Of a DNA stretch of 15,782 nucleotides, positions 6,720 to 14,116 are shown piece by piece. The position numbers were made by a program, and so were the translations under genes. The notes below the pieces were generated by a model, which made no database searches, was not told the origin of the DNA, and saw only the letters and a program-made list of their open reading frames with translations. How positions within the stretch are numbered: position 1 is the stretch's first letter; each line of letters starts with the position of its first letter. This DNA is from an uncultured Acetatifactor sp. (GTDB lineage Bacteria; Bacillota; Clostridia; Lachnospirales; Lachnospiraceae). Where the stretch lies: assembly GCA_934394815.1 (NCBI GenBank), contig CAKRRD010000053.1, positions 1 to 15,782 on the forward strand, read 5' to 3'.

Positions 6720-7679
6720 TTATTTTGCATTTGCAGCCGTGCCGGCCTGTATTTCTTCCGCCATAGGCTTCAGCTGTGACACCAGATTGGTCATATCCTC
6801 AAACATGGAACTCTTGGTGGTACCCAGAGCATTGGCCCGCTCAATATGTGCCAGCACCTGGCCGAACTTGTCTTCCTCGGAGTCGAAGCTGTTCCTAACC
6901 TGTTCCAGCTTCTGCTCAGAAGACGCTGCCACCTGTTCGATCTCCTGCTGTACCGATTTTGCTCCGTCTGCTGCTTCAATGATCTGGTCGAAGACTCCGT
7001 AAGCCTCATTCACGTCCTCCACATTCTGTCCGAAAGTGGCTCTGGAATCCTCGATATTGGCACTGAGCTGCGTGGTTCCTTTTTCCACATCTGCAATACT
7101 GCTTTCCACGGCTCCCACCAGATCCTTGATCTCACCCGCCAGATTTTTCACCTGAGTGGCAACTACGGCAAATCCCCTGCCCTGTTCTCCGGCACGGGCT
7201 GCCTCGATAGAAGCGTTCAATGCCAGCATATTGGTCTGATTGGCGATGGAAATAATCTGCTGCATGCAATCCTTGATCTGCTGTACCGAAGTCTGTACCC
7301 CGGCAAAGGCATTCTGGATTTCACCGAAGCTGCTCTGCATTTCCGCAGAACTGTTTTTCAGCTGATTTACCCTGTTCTGTGCCACTTCCACCGATTCTCC
7401 GATCTGGTTTTTCACGCTGTCAAAACGGGTGGCGATCTGTCCCACGTTGGCAAACACCACGGACAATTCTTCCATCTGGTCTCTCAGATTCCCGTTTTCC
7501 TGCCGTGCCAGTTCAAACGCTTTCTGCACCTCCGCCATCTCATCCAGGGATTCCACCTCCCGCTGTGCCAGCTGTTTCTGATACTCCAGAATACTGTCTG
7601 CCACATGGCTGATGGGATGCGTATCTATCGTTTTCGACGGTTGCACAGCCGTTATCTCTTTTTTCTTTTTTCCGAACAT
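6720..7679 (-). CDS. Soluble methyl-accepting chemotaxis protein
   Basis: A 319-residue chemoreceptor without membrane segments. The conserved signalling hairpin tip is at about 145-174 (ANQTNMLALNASIEAARA, then GEQGRGFAVVA), which is the surface that contacts CheA and CheW. Long coiled-coil heptads run on both sides. The N-terminal 60 or so residues are charged and helical with no known sensor domain, so it must take its signal from a partner. The upstream FIST gene, 41 bases away and in the same transcript, is the obvious candidate. AAGAGGA lies before the ATG. The presence of this gene implies that the host has a chemotaxis system and is probably motile. Confidence 0.93.
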   Translation of the reverse strand: MFGKKKKEITAVQPSKTIDTHPISHVADSILEYQKQLAQREVESLDEMAEVQKAFELARQENGNLRDQMEELSVVFANVGQIATRFDSVKNQIGESVEVAQNRVNQLKNSSAEMQSSFGEIQNAFAGVQTSVQQIKDCMQQIISIANQTNMLALNASIEAARAGEQGRGFAVVATQVKNLAGEIKDLVGAVESSIADVEKGTTQLSANIEDSRATFGQNVEDVNEAYGVFDQIIEAADGAKSVQQEIEQVAASSEQKLEQVRNSFDSEEDKFGQVLAHIERANALGTTKSSMFEDMTNLVSQLKPMAEEIQAGTAANAK

Positions 7680-7720
7680 ATGATATCCTCTTCTTTCCGT
7701 ATTTTAATGGTATTCTGCCG

Positions 7721-8782
7721 CTATTCAAATACCACACAGGTCATGGTCTGATTGACGAACTGCTGGTTATAATGTTCTCCGAAACCGATCAGACCGGCAT
7801 GATCTCCCAGTGCTGCCATGGATCGCAGATAGGTATCAAAGTAATGCTCCTGCGAAAACAGCAGATAACGGAACATGCAGTTGACGGAAAATACACCGGA
7901 CACATGTCTGAAGTCCCGCCGGATCTGTTGGATCGTCTCCTCCACGACCTTGGGAATGTCCTGCGCCTGCAACAGGGTAAGCACATCCGAATCGTTTACC
8001 TGTCGGAAACATGCCAGCTTGTCCCCCACCACATCCTTAATGGATATAATACAGATATCCTTTCCGTTCATTTTGCCGAAAGGATTCTTGAATGTCTGGG
8101 TGTTAATATCCTTTTCGCCGATATGTAAAATATCCTGGTATACCTTTCTGGCCGGCTGACCGTTAAGTTCCCCCAGCAAATACTGGCTGCGATCCGTTTT
8201 GGATGCAATAAAACGGTATCCCGGCATCGGCTGGTAGATATTCTCCTTATAGACTTTGATCTTCCCGTCGTTATTGCGGATCAGGGCATAGGCATCCGCA
8301 TCCTCGTAAACTCTGCCGTTGGCGGATACTTTTCCGGCATCACCGGTTCCTCCCACCAAAGAGATCTTACGTCTGCCCAATACACTGTATATCGTAGTCA
8401 GGACACAGGCATCATTGCCGGTGCAGAAGTCAATGCACACTGTGTTGTTCTCCGATGCTTTTACCGTATCCAGATCCGTTTCCAGTCTTCCGATATATTT
8501 TACCGGCATGGTGGAAGCCTGTTCCAATACATTCGCTGCCACTGTCAGGTTCCCCTCCAGTGCGACCACCGCCACACCGTCATCTGCCTGCACCGTCTGT
8601 CCGCTGTAGCTTCCTCCGATACAACCGATGCTGGGCACTCCGGGGAATGCCTTCTCCAATTCCTCCACATGCTGTTCAAACTGCTTTGCATTGGACATCA
8701 ATAACAGCAATTTCGGTGCACTGATTCCCTTGAGGGCCTCTTTCAGATTCCCTCCCTTATCCATTCCGTAGATCTGTTTCAC
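7721..8782 (-). CDS. FIST-domain sensory protein (FIST N and C)
   Basis: A 353-residue protein matching the FIST architecture: an N-terminal half (about 1-200, with KLLLLMSNAKQFEQHVEELE, the SIGCIGGSYSG motif and the GGTGDAGK loop) and a C-terminal FIST_C half (about 210-350, ending in GDHAGLIGFGEHYNQQFVNQ and TMTCVVFE). FIST domains are proposed to bind small ligands such as amino acids and occur with chemotaxis and two-component outputs. No membrane segments are seen. The start is GTG 8782 with GGGAGG at 8790-8795; a nearby ATG at 8789 is out of frame. It is the first gene of a two-gene unit with the soluble chemoreceptor and is its likely sensory partner. Confidence 0.88.
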   Translation of the reverse strand: MKQIYGMDKGGNLKEALKGISAPKLLLLMSNAKQFEQHVEELEKAFPGVPSIGCIGGSYSGQTVQADDGVAVVALEGNLTVAANVLEQASTMPVKYIGRLETDLDTVKASENNTVCIDFCTGNDACVLTTIYSVLGRRKISLVGGTGDAGKVSANGRVYEDADAYALIRNNDGKIKVYKENIYQPMPGYRFIASKTDRSQYLLGELNGQPARKVYQDILHIGEKDINTQTFKNPFGKMNGKDICIISIKDVVGDKLACFRQVNDSDVLTLLQAQDIPKVVEETIQQIRRDFRHVSGVFSVNCMFRYLLFSQEHYFDTYLRSMAALGDHAGLIGFGEHYNQQFVNQTMTCVVFE

Positions 8783-8830
8783 GATTCATCCTCCCCTTTC
8801 AAAAATACTGTAGATATAAAACTTAAATTA

Positions 8831-8859
8831 ATTATAGTATAGTGGAATTTCAGTTTCAA
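8831..8859 (-). promoter_or_regulatory. Strong sigma-A promoter of the FIST-chemoreceptor operon
   Basis: Minus strand TTGAAA (8854-8859), a 17-base spacer and a perfect TATAAT (8831-8836). The predicted start is near 8824, about 40 bases before the GTG. No sigma-28-type (TAAA / GCCGATAA) flagellar promoter is seen. Confidence 0.8.
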
Positions 8860-8923
8860 CTTTCAAAAATGCACAGTTTTTTCAGATTATTTTAGGTATT
8901 TATACCAATAGATTTTCCTCTTG

Positions 8924-8952
8924 TTGAAACTTTCCGGAATGCTTGTTAGAAT
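8924..8952 (+). promoter_or_regulatory. Sigma-A promoter predicting a leaderless mRNA for the phosphatase-family gene
   Basis: TTGAAA (8924-8929), a 17-base spacer and TAGAAT (8947-8952). The -10 ends only 6 bases before the ATG at 8959, so transcription should begin at or beside the start codon. No Shine-Dalgarno sequence is present upstream of this gene, which agrees with leaderless initiation. Confidence 0.7.
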
Positions 8953-8958
8953 AAGACT

Positions 8959-10068
8959 ATGAAAAAGAAAAATGCACTCAAAACGTTACTGAAAATCACA
9001 GGCATCGTGCTGGGGATTCTGATCCTCGCGCTGTCCGCTTATATCGTCTACCTCTATGCAAGTTATCACAGGATCGAGGACAATCAGGCGCTGGTGGTGG
9101 AGGCACCGGCAGACGATACTTCCAAAGGCGCAGAAACAGTGCTGTCCACAGATACGGAATATTCCGCGCTGACCTACAATATCGGTTTCGGAGCTTATCT
9201 GCCGGACTTCAGCTTCTTCATGGACGGTGGTACTTCCTCCTGGGCCGAAAGCCCGGAGACCGTGCAGTATGCCATAGGCGGGGCAGGAGAACTGGTGAAA
9301 TCGCTGGATCCGGATTTTGCCCTGATCCAGGAGATCGATCTGGATTCCACCAGAAGCTATCATATCAATGAATATGAAATGCTGCGCAGCAGCCTGTCGG
9401 AATACACTACCGTATTTGCACAGAATTATGACTCGGCCTTCCTGTTCTATCCGTTTACCCAGCCCCACGGAAGCAGCAGATCCGGACTCGGCCTGTTTTC
9501 CAGATACCCGGTAAGTTCCGCCCTGCGCAGAAGCTTCCCCATCTCCACCTCTTTCAGCAAGTTCTTCGATCTGGACCGCTGCTACAGCGTCTCCCGGATC
9601 CCGGTGGATAACGGAAAAGAACTGGTAATTTTCAATCTGCACATGTCCGCCTACGGCAACAGCGATGCCATCCGCAAGGGGCAGATTGAGATGCTGTGCA
9701 GCAATATGCAGGCAGAATACAAAGCGGGGAATTATGTTCTCTGCGGCGGCGACTTTAACCACGACCTGAAGGCTTCCGAGGAAGATGCGGAAAACTGTGA
9801 GTCCTGGGCTTTTCCTTTTCCCAGAACCGAACTGCCGGAGCATTTTACCTTCTGTCTGGATCTGCTGACTGAAGAAGAACAGACGGCGCTCTGGAACAGC
9901 GCCAGAAATGCGGATATGGAATATGTACCGGGTGTTACTTATACTGTGACGCTGGATGGATTCATTATCTCGGACAACATCGAATGCCTGGCCTATGAGA
10001 ATGTGAATACCGGGTATGCTTATTCGGATCATGATCCGGTGCTGGTGGAGTTTGTGTTAAGACCGTGA
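8959..10068 (+). CDS. Membrane-anchored endonuclease/exonuclease/phosphatase-family protein
   Basis: A 369-residue protein with a lysine-rich start, one hydrophobic helix (about 9-34) serving as signal anchor, and an outward-facing EEP domain. EEP motifs: N74 (LTYNIGFG), E125 (LIQEIDLD), H228 (FNLHMSAYG), D265 and N267 (GGDFNHDL), D333 (LDGFIISD) and H358 (YSDHDPVL). All catalytic residues are present, so it should be an active Mg2+-dependent phosphodiesterase or phosphatase. The substrate could be a nucleic acid, a phosphoinositide-like lipid or another phosphoester; it cannot be decided. It is divergent from the FIST gene, with which it shares the promoter region. No terminator is seen after it before the riboswitch promoter. 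Confidence 0.88.
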   Translation: MKKKNALKTLLKITGIVLGILILALSAYIVYLYASYHRIEDNQALVVEAPADDTSKGAETVLSTDTEYSALTYNIGFGAYLPDFSFFMDGGTSSWAESPETVQYAIGGAGELVKSLDPDFALIQEIDLDSTRSYHINEYEMLRSSLSEYTTVFAQNYDSAFLFYPFTQPHGSSRSGLGLFSRYPVSSALRRSFPISTSFSKFFDLDRCYSVSRIPVDNGKELVIFNLHMSAYGNSDAIRKGQIEMLCSNMQAEYKAGNYVLCGGDFNHDLKASEEDAENCESWAFPFPRTELPEHFTFCLDLLTEEEQTALWNSARNADMEYVPGVTYTVTLDGFIISDNIECLAYENVNTGYAYSDHDPVLVEFVLRP

Positions 10069-10087
10069 CAAGATTTCAGAGGATTTA

Positions 10088-10117
10088 TTGACAGAAGTTG
10101 TCTACTTTTTGTAGAAT
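10088..10117 (+). promoter_or_regulatory. Sigma-A promoter upstream of the manganese riboswitch
   Basis: A consensus TTGACA (10088-10093), an 18-base spacer and TAGAAT (10112-10117). The predicted start at about 10124 lies right at the 5' edge of the aptamer, as expected for a riboswitch leader. Confidence 0.75.
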
Positions 10118-10125
10118 AAGGACAC

Positions 10126-10241
10126 AGTTAAGAGGGAGTAGTTCCCGGACGGTTTTCCAGTGTGATACACGAAGCTGTCCGGAATGATAATCGTCATCAC
10201 GCCTGTCAGGGCCGGTTATTATTGTAAGCAACGAGACTTTT
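10126..10241 (+). ncRNA. yybP-ykoY (manganese) riboswitch aptamer
   Basis: The 5' AGGGAGTAG (10133-10141) and 3' CAACGAGACTTTT (from 10229) match the two conserved halves of the yybP-ykoY aptamer. Between them are the expected stems: CCGGACGGT (10145-10153) with GCTGTCCGG (10174-10182), enclosing a GTGT/ACAC stem (10160-10170), and a second arm around ATGATAA / TTATTAT (about 10184-10222). The closing P1 helix is short here (AAG with CTT). This class senses Mn2+ and usually turns on exporters. It lies between a good promoter and a terminator, upstream of a cation antiporter. The assignment is from motif recognition, not a covariance search. Confidence 0.85.
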
Positions 10242-10278
10242 ATCGATCATTTTTGATGCGGTAAGGGTCTCTATTTTT
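10233..10278 (+). terminator. Riboswitch expression platform: intrinsic terminator overlapping the aptamer
   Basis: GAGAC (10233-10237), the conserved 3' strand of the aptamer, pairs with GTCTC (10267-10271). The helix runs inward for 13 consecutive pairs (including G-U) to 10245/10259, then three more past a bulged G, and is followed by TATTTTTATACTTTTTTA. Because the same bases serve the aptamer and the terminator, Mn2+ binding should block termination (an ON switch). Confidence 0.85.
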
Positions 10279-10328
10279 ATACTTTTTTATAAAATTGACA
10301 CACGCTTTGCCGCAGGAAAGGACGGGTT

Positions 10329-11246
10329 ATGGAATACCTACTGTTACTTGTGGGTTTTGTGCTTCTGATCAAGGGAGCGGACTTTTTCGTGGAGGGAAGT
10401 TCCTCGCTGGCGGGGATTCTGAAGGTCCCCAGCGTCATCATTGGGCTGACTATCGTGGCCATGGGCACCAGTGCCCCGGAGGCTTCCGTCAGCATCAACG
10501 CCGCTCTGGCGGGCAGCAATGATATTGCCATCAGTAATGTCGTCGGCTCCAACATTTTCAACGGACTGGTGGTAGTCGGCATCTGCGCCTTTCTCCACAG
10601 CTTCGTGCCACACGGAGAGATTCTGAAACGGGATATGCCGTTAAATATTCTGGTGACTATTGCACTGTGCCTGATGTTTCTGGATGGTACTTTAAGTCGT
10701 ATCGAGGGTGTGATCCTGCTTCTGGGAATGGCGGTATATCTGGGTTTCATGATCTATACGGCCCGGAAAAACAGGGAAGAGGGCGAACCCGGTAAGGTGC
10801 TCTCCCTTCCCCGCAGCCTTCTCTATATCGCCGGAGGTCTGGCCGCCGTTATCTTCGGCGGAGATCTGGTAGTAGACAAAGCCTGTATCATTGCCACCAA
10901 TTTCGGTGTCAGTCAGAATTTCATCGGACTGACCATCATCGCCATCGGCACTTCCCTGCCGGAACTGGTCACCTCCATTGTTGCTACGAGAAAAGGCGAC
11001 AGCGGACTGGCCCTCGGCAATGCCATTGGCTCCAATCTGTTCAATATCCTGTTCATCCTCGGAATGTCCGCTGCCATCTGTCCGTTAACGGTGCTTGGTG
11101 AATCCGTCATCGACACGGTTCTGCTTCTGGTCAGTGCCATTCTGCTCTTCCTGTTTGCCCGCACCGGCAGACGCATGACCCGCAGTGAGGGGGCTGCGTG
11201 CGTGCTTCTGTATCTTGGATATACCGCTTACCTCTTCGTGAGGTAG
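10329..11246 (+). CDS. CaCA-family calcium(cation)/sodium antiporter, YrbG-like
   Basis: A 305-residue membrane exchanger with about ten TM helices and the two inverted alpha-repeats of the Ca2+:cation antiporter family. Repeat 1 has GLTIVAMGTSAPE (39-51) and GSNIFN; repeat 2 has GLTIIAIGTSLPE (200-212) and GSNLFN. E51 and E212 are the ion-binding glutamates. Members exchange Ca2+ (or other divalent cations) for Na+ or H+. The Mn2+ riboswitch directly upstream suggests that this one exports manganese or is induced to counter manganese excess; that substrate is inferred from regulation. GTSAPE differs slightly from the usual GTSLPE. An AGGAAAGGA site precedes the ATG, and a strong hairpin follows the gene. 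Confidence 0.92.
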   Translation: MEYLLLLVGFVLLIKGADFFVEGSSSLAGILKVPSVIIGLTIVAMGTSAPEASVSINAALAGSNDIAISNVVGSNIFNGLVVVGICAFLHSFVPHGEILKRDMPLNILVTIALCLMFLDGTLSRIEGVILLLGMAVYLGFMIYTARKNREEGEPGKVLSLPRSLLYIAGGLAAVIFGGDLVVDKACIIATNFGVSQNFIGLTIIAIGTSLPELVTSIVATRKGDSGLALGNAIGSNLFNILFILGMSAAICPLTVLGESVIDTVLLLVSAILLFLFARTGRRMTRSEGAACVLLYLGYTAYLFVR

Positions 11247-11270
11247 CATGTGCCCGACGGCACTTACGCG

Positions 11271-11305
11271 AACAGCGCACCCCGGGGAAGGTGCGCTGTT
11301 TCCTG
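11271..11305 (+). terminator. Intrinsic terminator after the cation antiporter
   Basis: AACAGCGCACC (11271-11281) and GGTGCGCTGTT (11290-11300) form a perfect 11-bp GC-rich stem with an 8-base loop, followed by TTTCCTGTGTATT. It also lies just past the convergent DUF1284 gene but has no T-run in that direction. Confidence 0.75.
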
Positions 11306-11319
11306 TGTATTCTTCTGTA

Positions 11320-11709
11320 TTATTTATGGCAGATCTCTCTCCACTGGCAGTCACCGCAGATTGCTCTGCCGTTGCCCGGCCGGAGAATTTTGTCCTCAAC
11401 GATTTTCTCGAACTCGGAGAAAGTAAGTTCCTGTCCTTCCTGTAATCCGGTGTAATGCAGGACGCCGTTATCATAGCGGTTCACCTTTTCCGCGGACTCA
11501 CAGCTACCGCACCTGTTATGCGGGCAGGCACTGCAGATCTCATCCGTCTCTCCTACAAGCTGCAGGAATGCCGGTCCCTTTTCGCCCAGAAGCCAGTTCT
11601 TCACTTCCGCCATGTGTGCGGTGAATCCGTCACTATATCCCTTCCCCTCGAAGAAATAAAGGCACATTCCGTGATGCGGACGGATCCGGTAAGTTGTTGT
11701 CTCTTCCAT
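11320..11709 (-). CDS. DUF1284 cysteine-rich protein
   Basis: A 129-residue soluble protein. The N-terminal YRIRPHHGMCLYFFEGKGYS is the hallmark of DUF1284. Two cysteine groups follow: CSACPHNRCGSC (about 59-70) and CGDCQWREIC (about 118-127). This spacing would suit an iron-sulfur cluster or zinc site. Function is not known. It follows bioY by only 14 bases on the same strand with no visible terminator between them, so it is expected to share the BirA-controlled promoter. Confidence 0.85.
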   Translation of the reverse strand: MEETTTYRIRPHHGMCLYFFEGKGYSDGFTAHMAEVKNWLLGEKGPAFLQLVGETDEICSACPHNRCGSCESAEKVNRYDNGVLHYTGLQEGQELTFSEFEKIVEDKILRPGNGRAICGDCQWREICHK

Positions 11710-11723
11710 GTCCGGTCTGTCCT

Positions 11724-12290
11724 TTAGTTCTGTCCGTTCAATTTCAGAACCTTAGCCAGTCTCTTGCTCAAGGTCAGTGCCAGTGCAATCTTCACCAGAT
11801 CCGGAATGATGAAAGGAATAACACACCATCCCAGAACGGTAGCCAGACCGACAGCGCCGGCGTTCTGTGCGTATACCACCATGAACCATACAGTTCCTAT
11901 TGCATAGCAGACGATCAGTCCCAGTACCATGGAGACACCCAGCACCCAGGTCTTGCGTCCGAAGAACTTCTCGATCAGCCACATTAACAGCGCAGAGAAT
12001 AAAAATCCAATGATGTAACCGCCGGTGTTGCCAAGTAACTGACCGATACCACCGGAGAAACCGGCAAATACGGGGATACCTACTGCACCCAGCAAAATAT
12101 AGATCAATACCGCAAGGCTTCCTCTCTTACCGCCCAGTACACCTACTGCCAGAAATACAGCAAAGGTCTGTAGGGTAAATGGAACAGTCATCGGGATGGA
12201 GATCCAGGAACAGATTGCGATCAGGACCGCAAATACTGCAATGTACACCATGTCATAAGTCTTGCTTCGTGTTGTTGTCTGTGTTGTCAT
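11724..12290 (-). CDS. bioY: BioY, biotin-binding S component of an ECF transporter
   Basis: A 188-residue membrane protein with about six TM helices. BioY features are the IPVFAGFSGGIGQLLGNTGGYIIGF signature (72-96, shown here in parts: GIPVFAGFSGG, GNTGGYIIGF) and a PDLVK near residue 163. The usual GPTGGY reads GNTGGY here. BioY binds biotin and works with the shared energising EcfA/EcfT proteins, which are not in this window. I prefer the ATG at 12290 (MTTQ); an in-frame ATG at 12302 is possible but has AAAGG almost touching it. A perfect BirA-type operator overlaps the promoter, in keeping with biotin uptake. DUF1284 lies downstream in the same unit. Confidence 0.93.
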   Translation of the reverse strand: MTTQTTTRSKTYDMVYIAVFAVLIAICSWISIPMTVPFTLQTFAVFLAVGVLGGKRGSLAVLIYILLGAVGIPVFAGFSGGIGQLLGNTGGYIIGFLFSALLMWLIEKFFGRKTWVLGVSMVLGLIVCYAIGTVWFMVVYAQNAGAVGLATVLGWCVIPFIIPDLVKIALALTLSKRLAKVLKLNGQN

Positions 12291-12339
12291 AATAAAAACC
12301 ATGCCTTTCTGTCATTTGTCTTTTGTAGAAACCTATGTC

Positions 12340-12368
12340 AGAATAGCATGGTGTTTTTCAATTGTCAA
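12340..12368 (-). promoter_or_regulatory. Promoter of bioY-DUF1284
   Basis: Minus strand TTGACA (12363-12368), a 17-base spacer and TATTCT (12340-12345). The -35 box lies inside the BirA-type operator half-site, so operator binding would block RNA polymerase. The predicted start is near 12333. Confidence 0.75.
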
Positions 12369-12393
12369 CTCCTTTTATAATGGGTTGACAATT
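12360..12393. promoter_or_regulatory. BirA-type operator of bioY
   Basis: AATTGTCAAC (12360-12369) and GTTGACAATT (12384-12393) are perfect inverted repeats with a 14-base spacer. Firmicutes BirA sites have the form TTGTnAAC-N14/15-GTTnACAA, and this fits both half-sites and spacing. It overlaps the bioY -35, so the biotin-bound BirA repressor should shut off bioY-DUF1284 when biotin is plentiful. Confidence 0.85.
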
Positions 12394-12408
12394 AAGTAAA
12401 TTCCCTGG

Positions 12409-13986
12409 TCACAATTGTTTCATTGTTTTTTTATTCCGGTACATATCCTCATCTGCACGCTCACGCACCTTCTCCGGATCCGTATCATCCGCCGTGAATA
12501 CAGCATACCCATAGGCAATTCCCACGGGAACGGGAATGATGTTCTTATGATTCAAGACCTCTACATCCTGATCGATCTTATGCATCACACGTTCTATCTT
12601 AAAATATCTTCCCTTCGGAATGATACAGCAGAATTCATCCCCGCCAATGCGATAACATTTCCCATAGCGTTCAAAATTGTCCTCTATGATATGTGCCGCG
12701 TTGATAATATACTCATCCCCTGCCCTATGGCCATATTGATCGTTACACTGCTTAAGATTATTCAGGTCAAAGGTCACTATGACATACCCTTCAAAATCCT
12801 TCTCATTTTTCACAAAATAATCATAAGCATTTCGATTGTACATGCCGGTCATGGAATCATTCAGGGCAAACTGTTCCAGTTCCTCCACCCTGCGACCTTT
12901 TTTCAGCCGGGCAACCGTCTGTCTGGCGGATTCTATTCCCAGCACCACAATAAAGATCAAGAAAGAGATTCTGCCAAAGACACCTACATCATTGCTGGTT
13001 TTATAATAACCACTCACATCTACAATGGTAGCAAAAAATACAAGCAGCAGTGCCCCTACACATGCCTTCAGCCTCTGATCCAGCTGCCTTCTGGCAATTT
13101 TGCTACAGATGACCACCAGCAGGTATAGAATCGTCAGAATGATCAACGCATGCGTCATCCACAGGCTTCTCCGGAACTCATATATCTCTGTTGCATTCAG
13201 TATATGCGTCAGGACGATCAATGCCAGATTAGCATTACAGATAATTCTACAAAACCGGTCATCCCTGATCTCCAGAAAGCTCTTCACAAACAGGATAAAG
13301 GACATCGGCAACAGCATGAGCGTAGCAAATGCCAGATAAGAGCATCCCTGCCTGTTGGCCAGGAGCAGCGTTGCCACATCCGTCTCATTGGCCGACCATG
13401 TTCCCACCAGGATTGAAAAAATACCCAGATACAATAAGGTTCCGTCGATCCGGCTTCCGCAGCGGATAACGATCCAATAAATACTAATATACAATCCTAC
13501 CAGTATCACCATCATGCTGATGAGAAAGGCAGGCATTGCCCGGCGCATCACCCAACGATAGATATTATAGCCGCCACCGATATAAAACGTCTTCTGCTGG
13601 CCTGCCGTTTCCGGATAACAAGGGGTGAACTGTACCTGCAAGCTGCTCACATTACTTGAAAACCTGACAATATTCCAGATCCAGCCCGGAGTATTTCCCC
13701 ATATGCCGGGTACAGCATCCAGCTGATAGATCAGCTTCCCATCTGCATACACCACAATCTCCTGATGTGTCGAATAAAACACGATCGAGTTCGTCTCATC
13801 ATCGTTTTGATCCAATATAAAATCGTACAGCTCCCTGCCGTCATCCAAGACGCTGACTGCGTCCGGCGTACATGCCTGTAATGACTTTACCTCCGGCACA
13901 CTGTCTGAGGTGCAGATCATGCACAGAAGCACCATAGCAAATACAACTGATACAATTATAATAAGCTTTCCCTGTTCCTTCTCCAT
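12409..13986 (-). CDS. Membrane diguanylate cyclase (GGDEF) with 7TM-type sensor
   Basis: A 525-residue protein. An N-terminal helix (about 6-26) is followed by an extracellular domain of about 115 residues, then seven or so membrane helices (about 150-350), a short linker, and a C-terminal GGDEF domain (about 370-525). The order fits 7TM-DISM sensors. Catalytic residues are intact: RIGGDEFCCI with GGDEF at 448-452, metal-binding D407 in FDLNNLK, and NDSMTGMYNRNAY at the domain start. It makes c-di-GMP from two GTP. The inhibitory RxxD site five residues before GGDEF is absent (ERYG), so feedback inhibition there is not expected. The start is ATG 13986 with GAGGGA upstream; a TTG at 13998 lies over that site. 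Confidence 0.9.
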   Translation of the reverse strand: MEKEQGKLIIIVSVVFAMVLLCMICTSDSVPEVKSLQACTPDAVSVLDDGRELYDFILDQNDDETNSIVFYSTHQEIVVYADGKLIYQLDAVPGIWGNTPGWIWNIVRFSSNVSSLQVQFTPCYPETAGQQKTFYIGGGYNIYRWVMRRAMPAFLISMMVILVGLYISIYWIVIRCGSRIDGTLLYLGIFSILVGTWSANETDVATLLLANRQGCSYLAFATLMLLPMSFILFVKSFLEIRDDRFCRIICNANLALIVLTHILNATEIYEFRRSLWMTHALIILTILYLLVVICSKIARRQLDQRLKACVGALLLVFFATIVDVSGYYKTSNDVGVFGRISFLIFIVVLGIESARQTVARLKKGRRVEELEQFALNDSMTGMYNRNAYDYFVKNEKDFEGYVIVTFDLNNLKQCNDQYGHRAGDEYIINAAHIIEDNFERYGKCYRIGGDEFCCIIPKGRYFKIERVMHKIDQDVEVLNHKNIIPVPVGIAYGYAVFTADDTDPEKVRERADEDMYRNKKTMKQL

Positions 13987-14021
13987 TACTTCCCTCAATA
14001 TCCAACATAATGTTTAGTACC

Positions 14022-14050
14022 ATAGTACTAGTTTCCTTGTCATTTGTCAA
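14022..14050 (-). promoter_or_regulatory. Sigma-A promoter of the diguanylate cyclase gene
   Basis: Minus strand TTGACA (14045-14050), a 17-base spacer and TACTAT (14022-14027). The -10 lies in a TAGTAC direct repeat (14015-14020, 14024-14029). The predicted start at about 14015 gives a leader of about 30 bases. Confidence 0.75.
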
Positions 14051-14116
14051 CACAGTGTCGTGGCTATCTCATGTTTGAAAATATTGTAATTCTGTTTCAG
14101 GCAAAGTTTATAAGAG

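Noticed and set aside
6846..7751. Long plus-strand open frame (301 codons) opposite the chemoreceptor
   Set aside because: It is antisense to a clear chemoreceptor, is rich in His, Leu and Cys as expected from a shadow frame, and has no family features.
8986..10032. Long minus-strand open frame (348 codons) opposite the phosphatase-family gene
   Set aside because: It lies wholly within a gene with all EEP catalytic motifs; the antisense protein has no recognisable domain.
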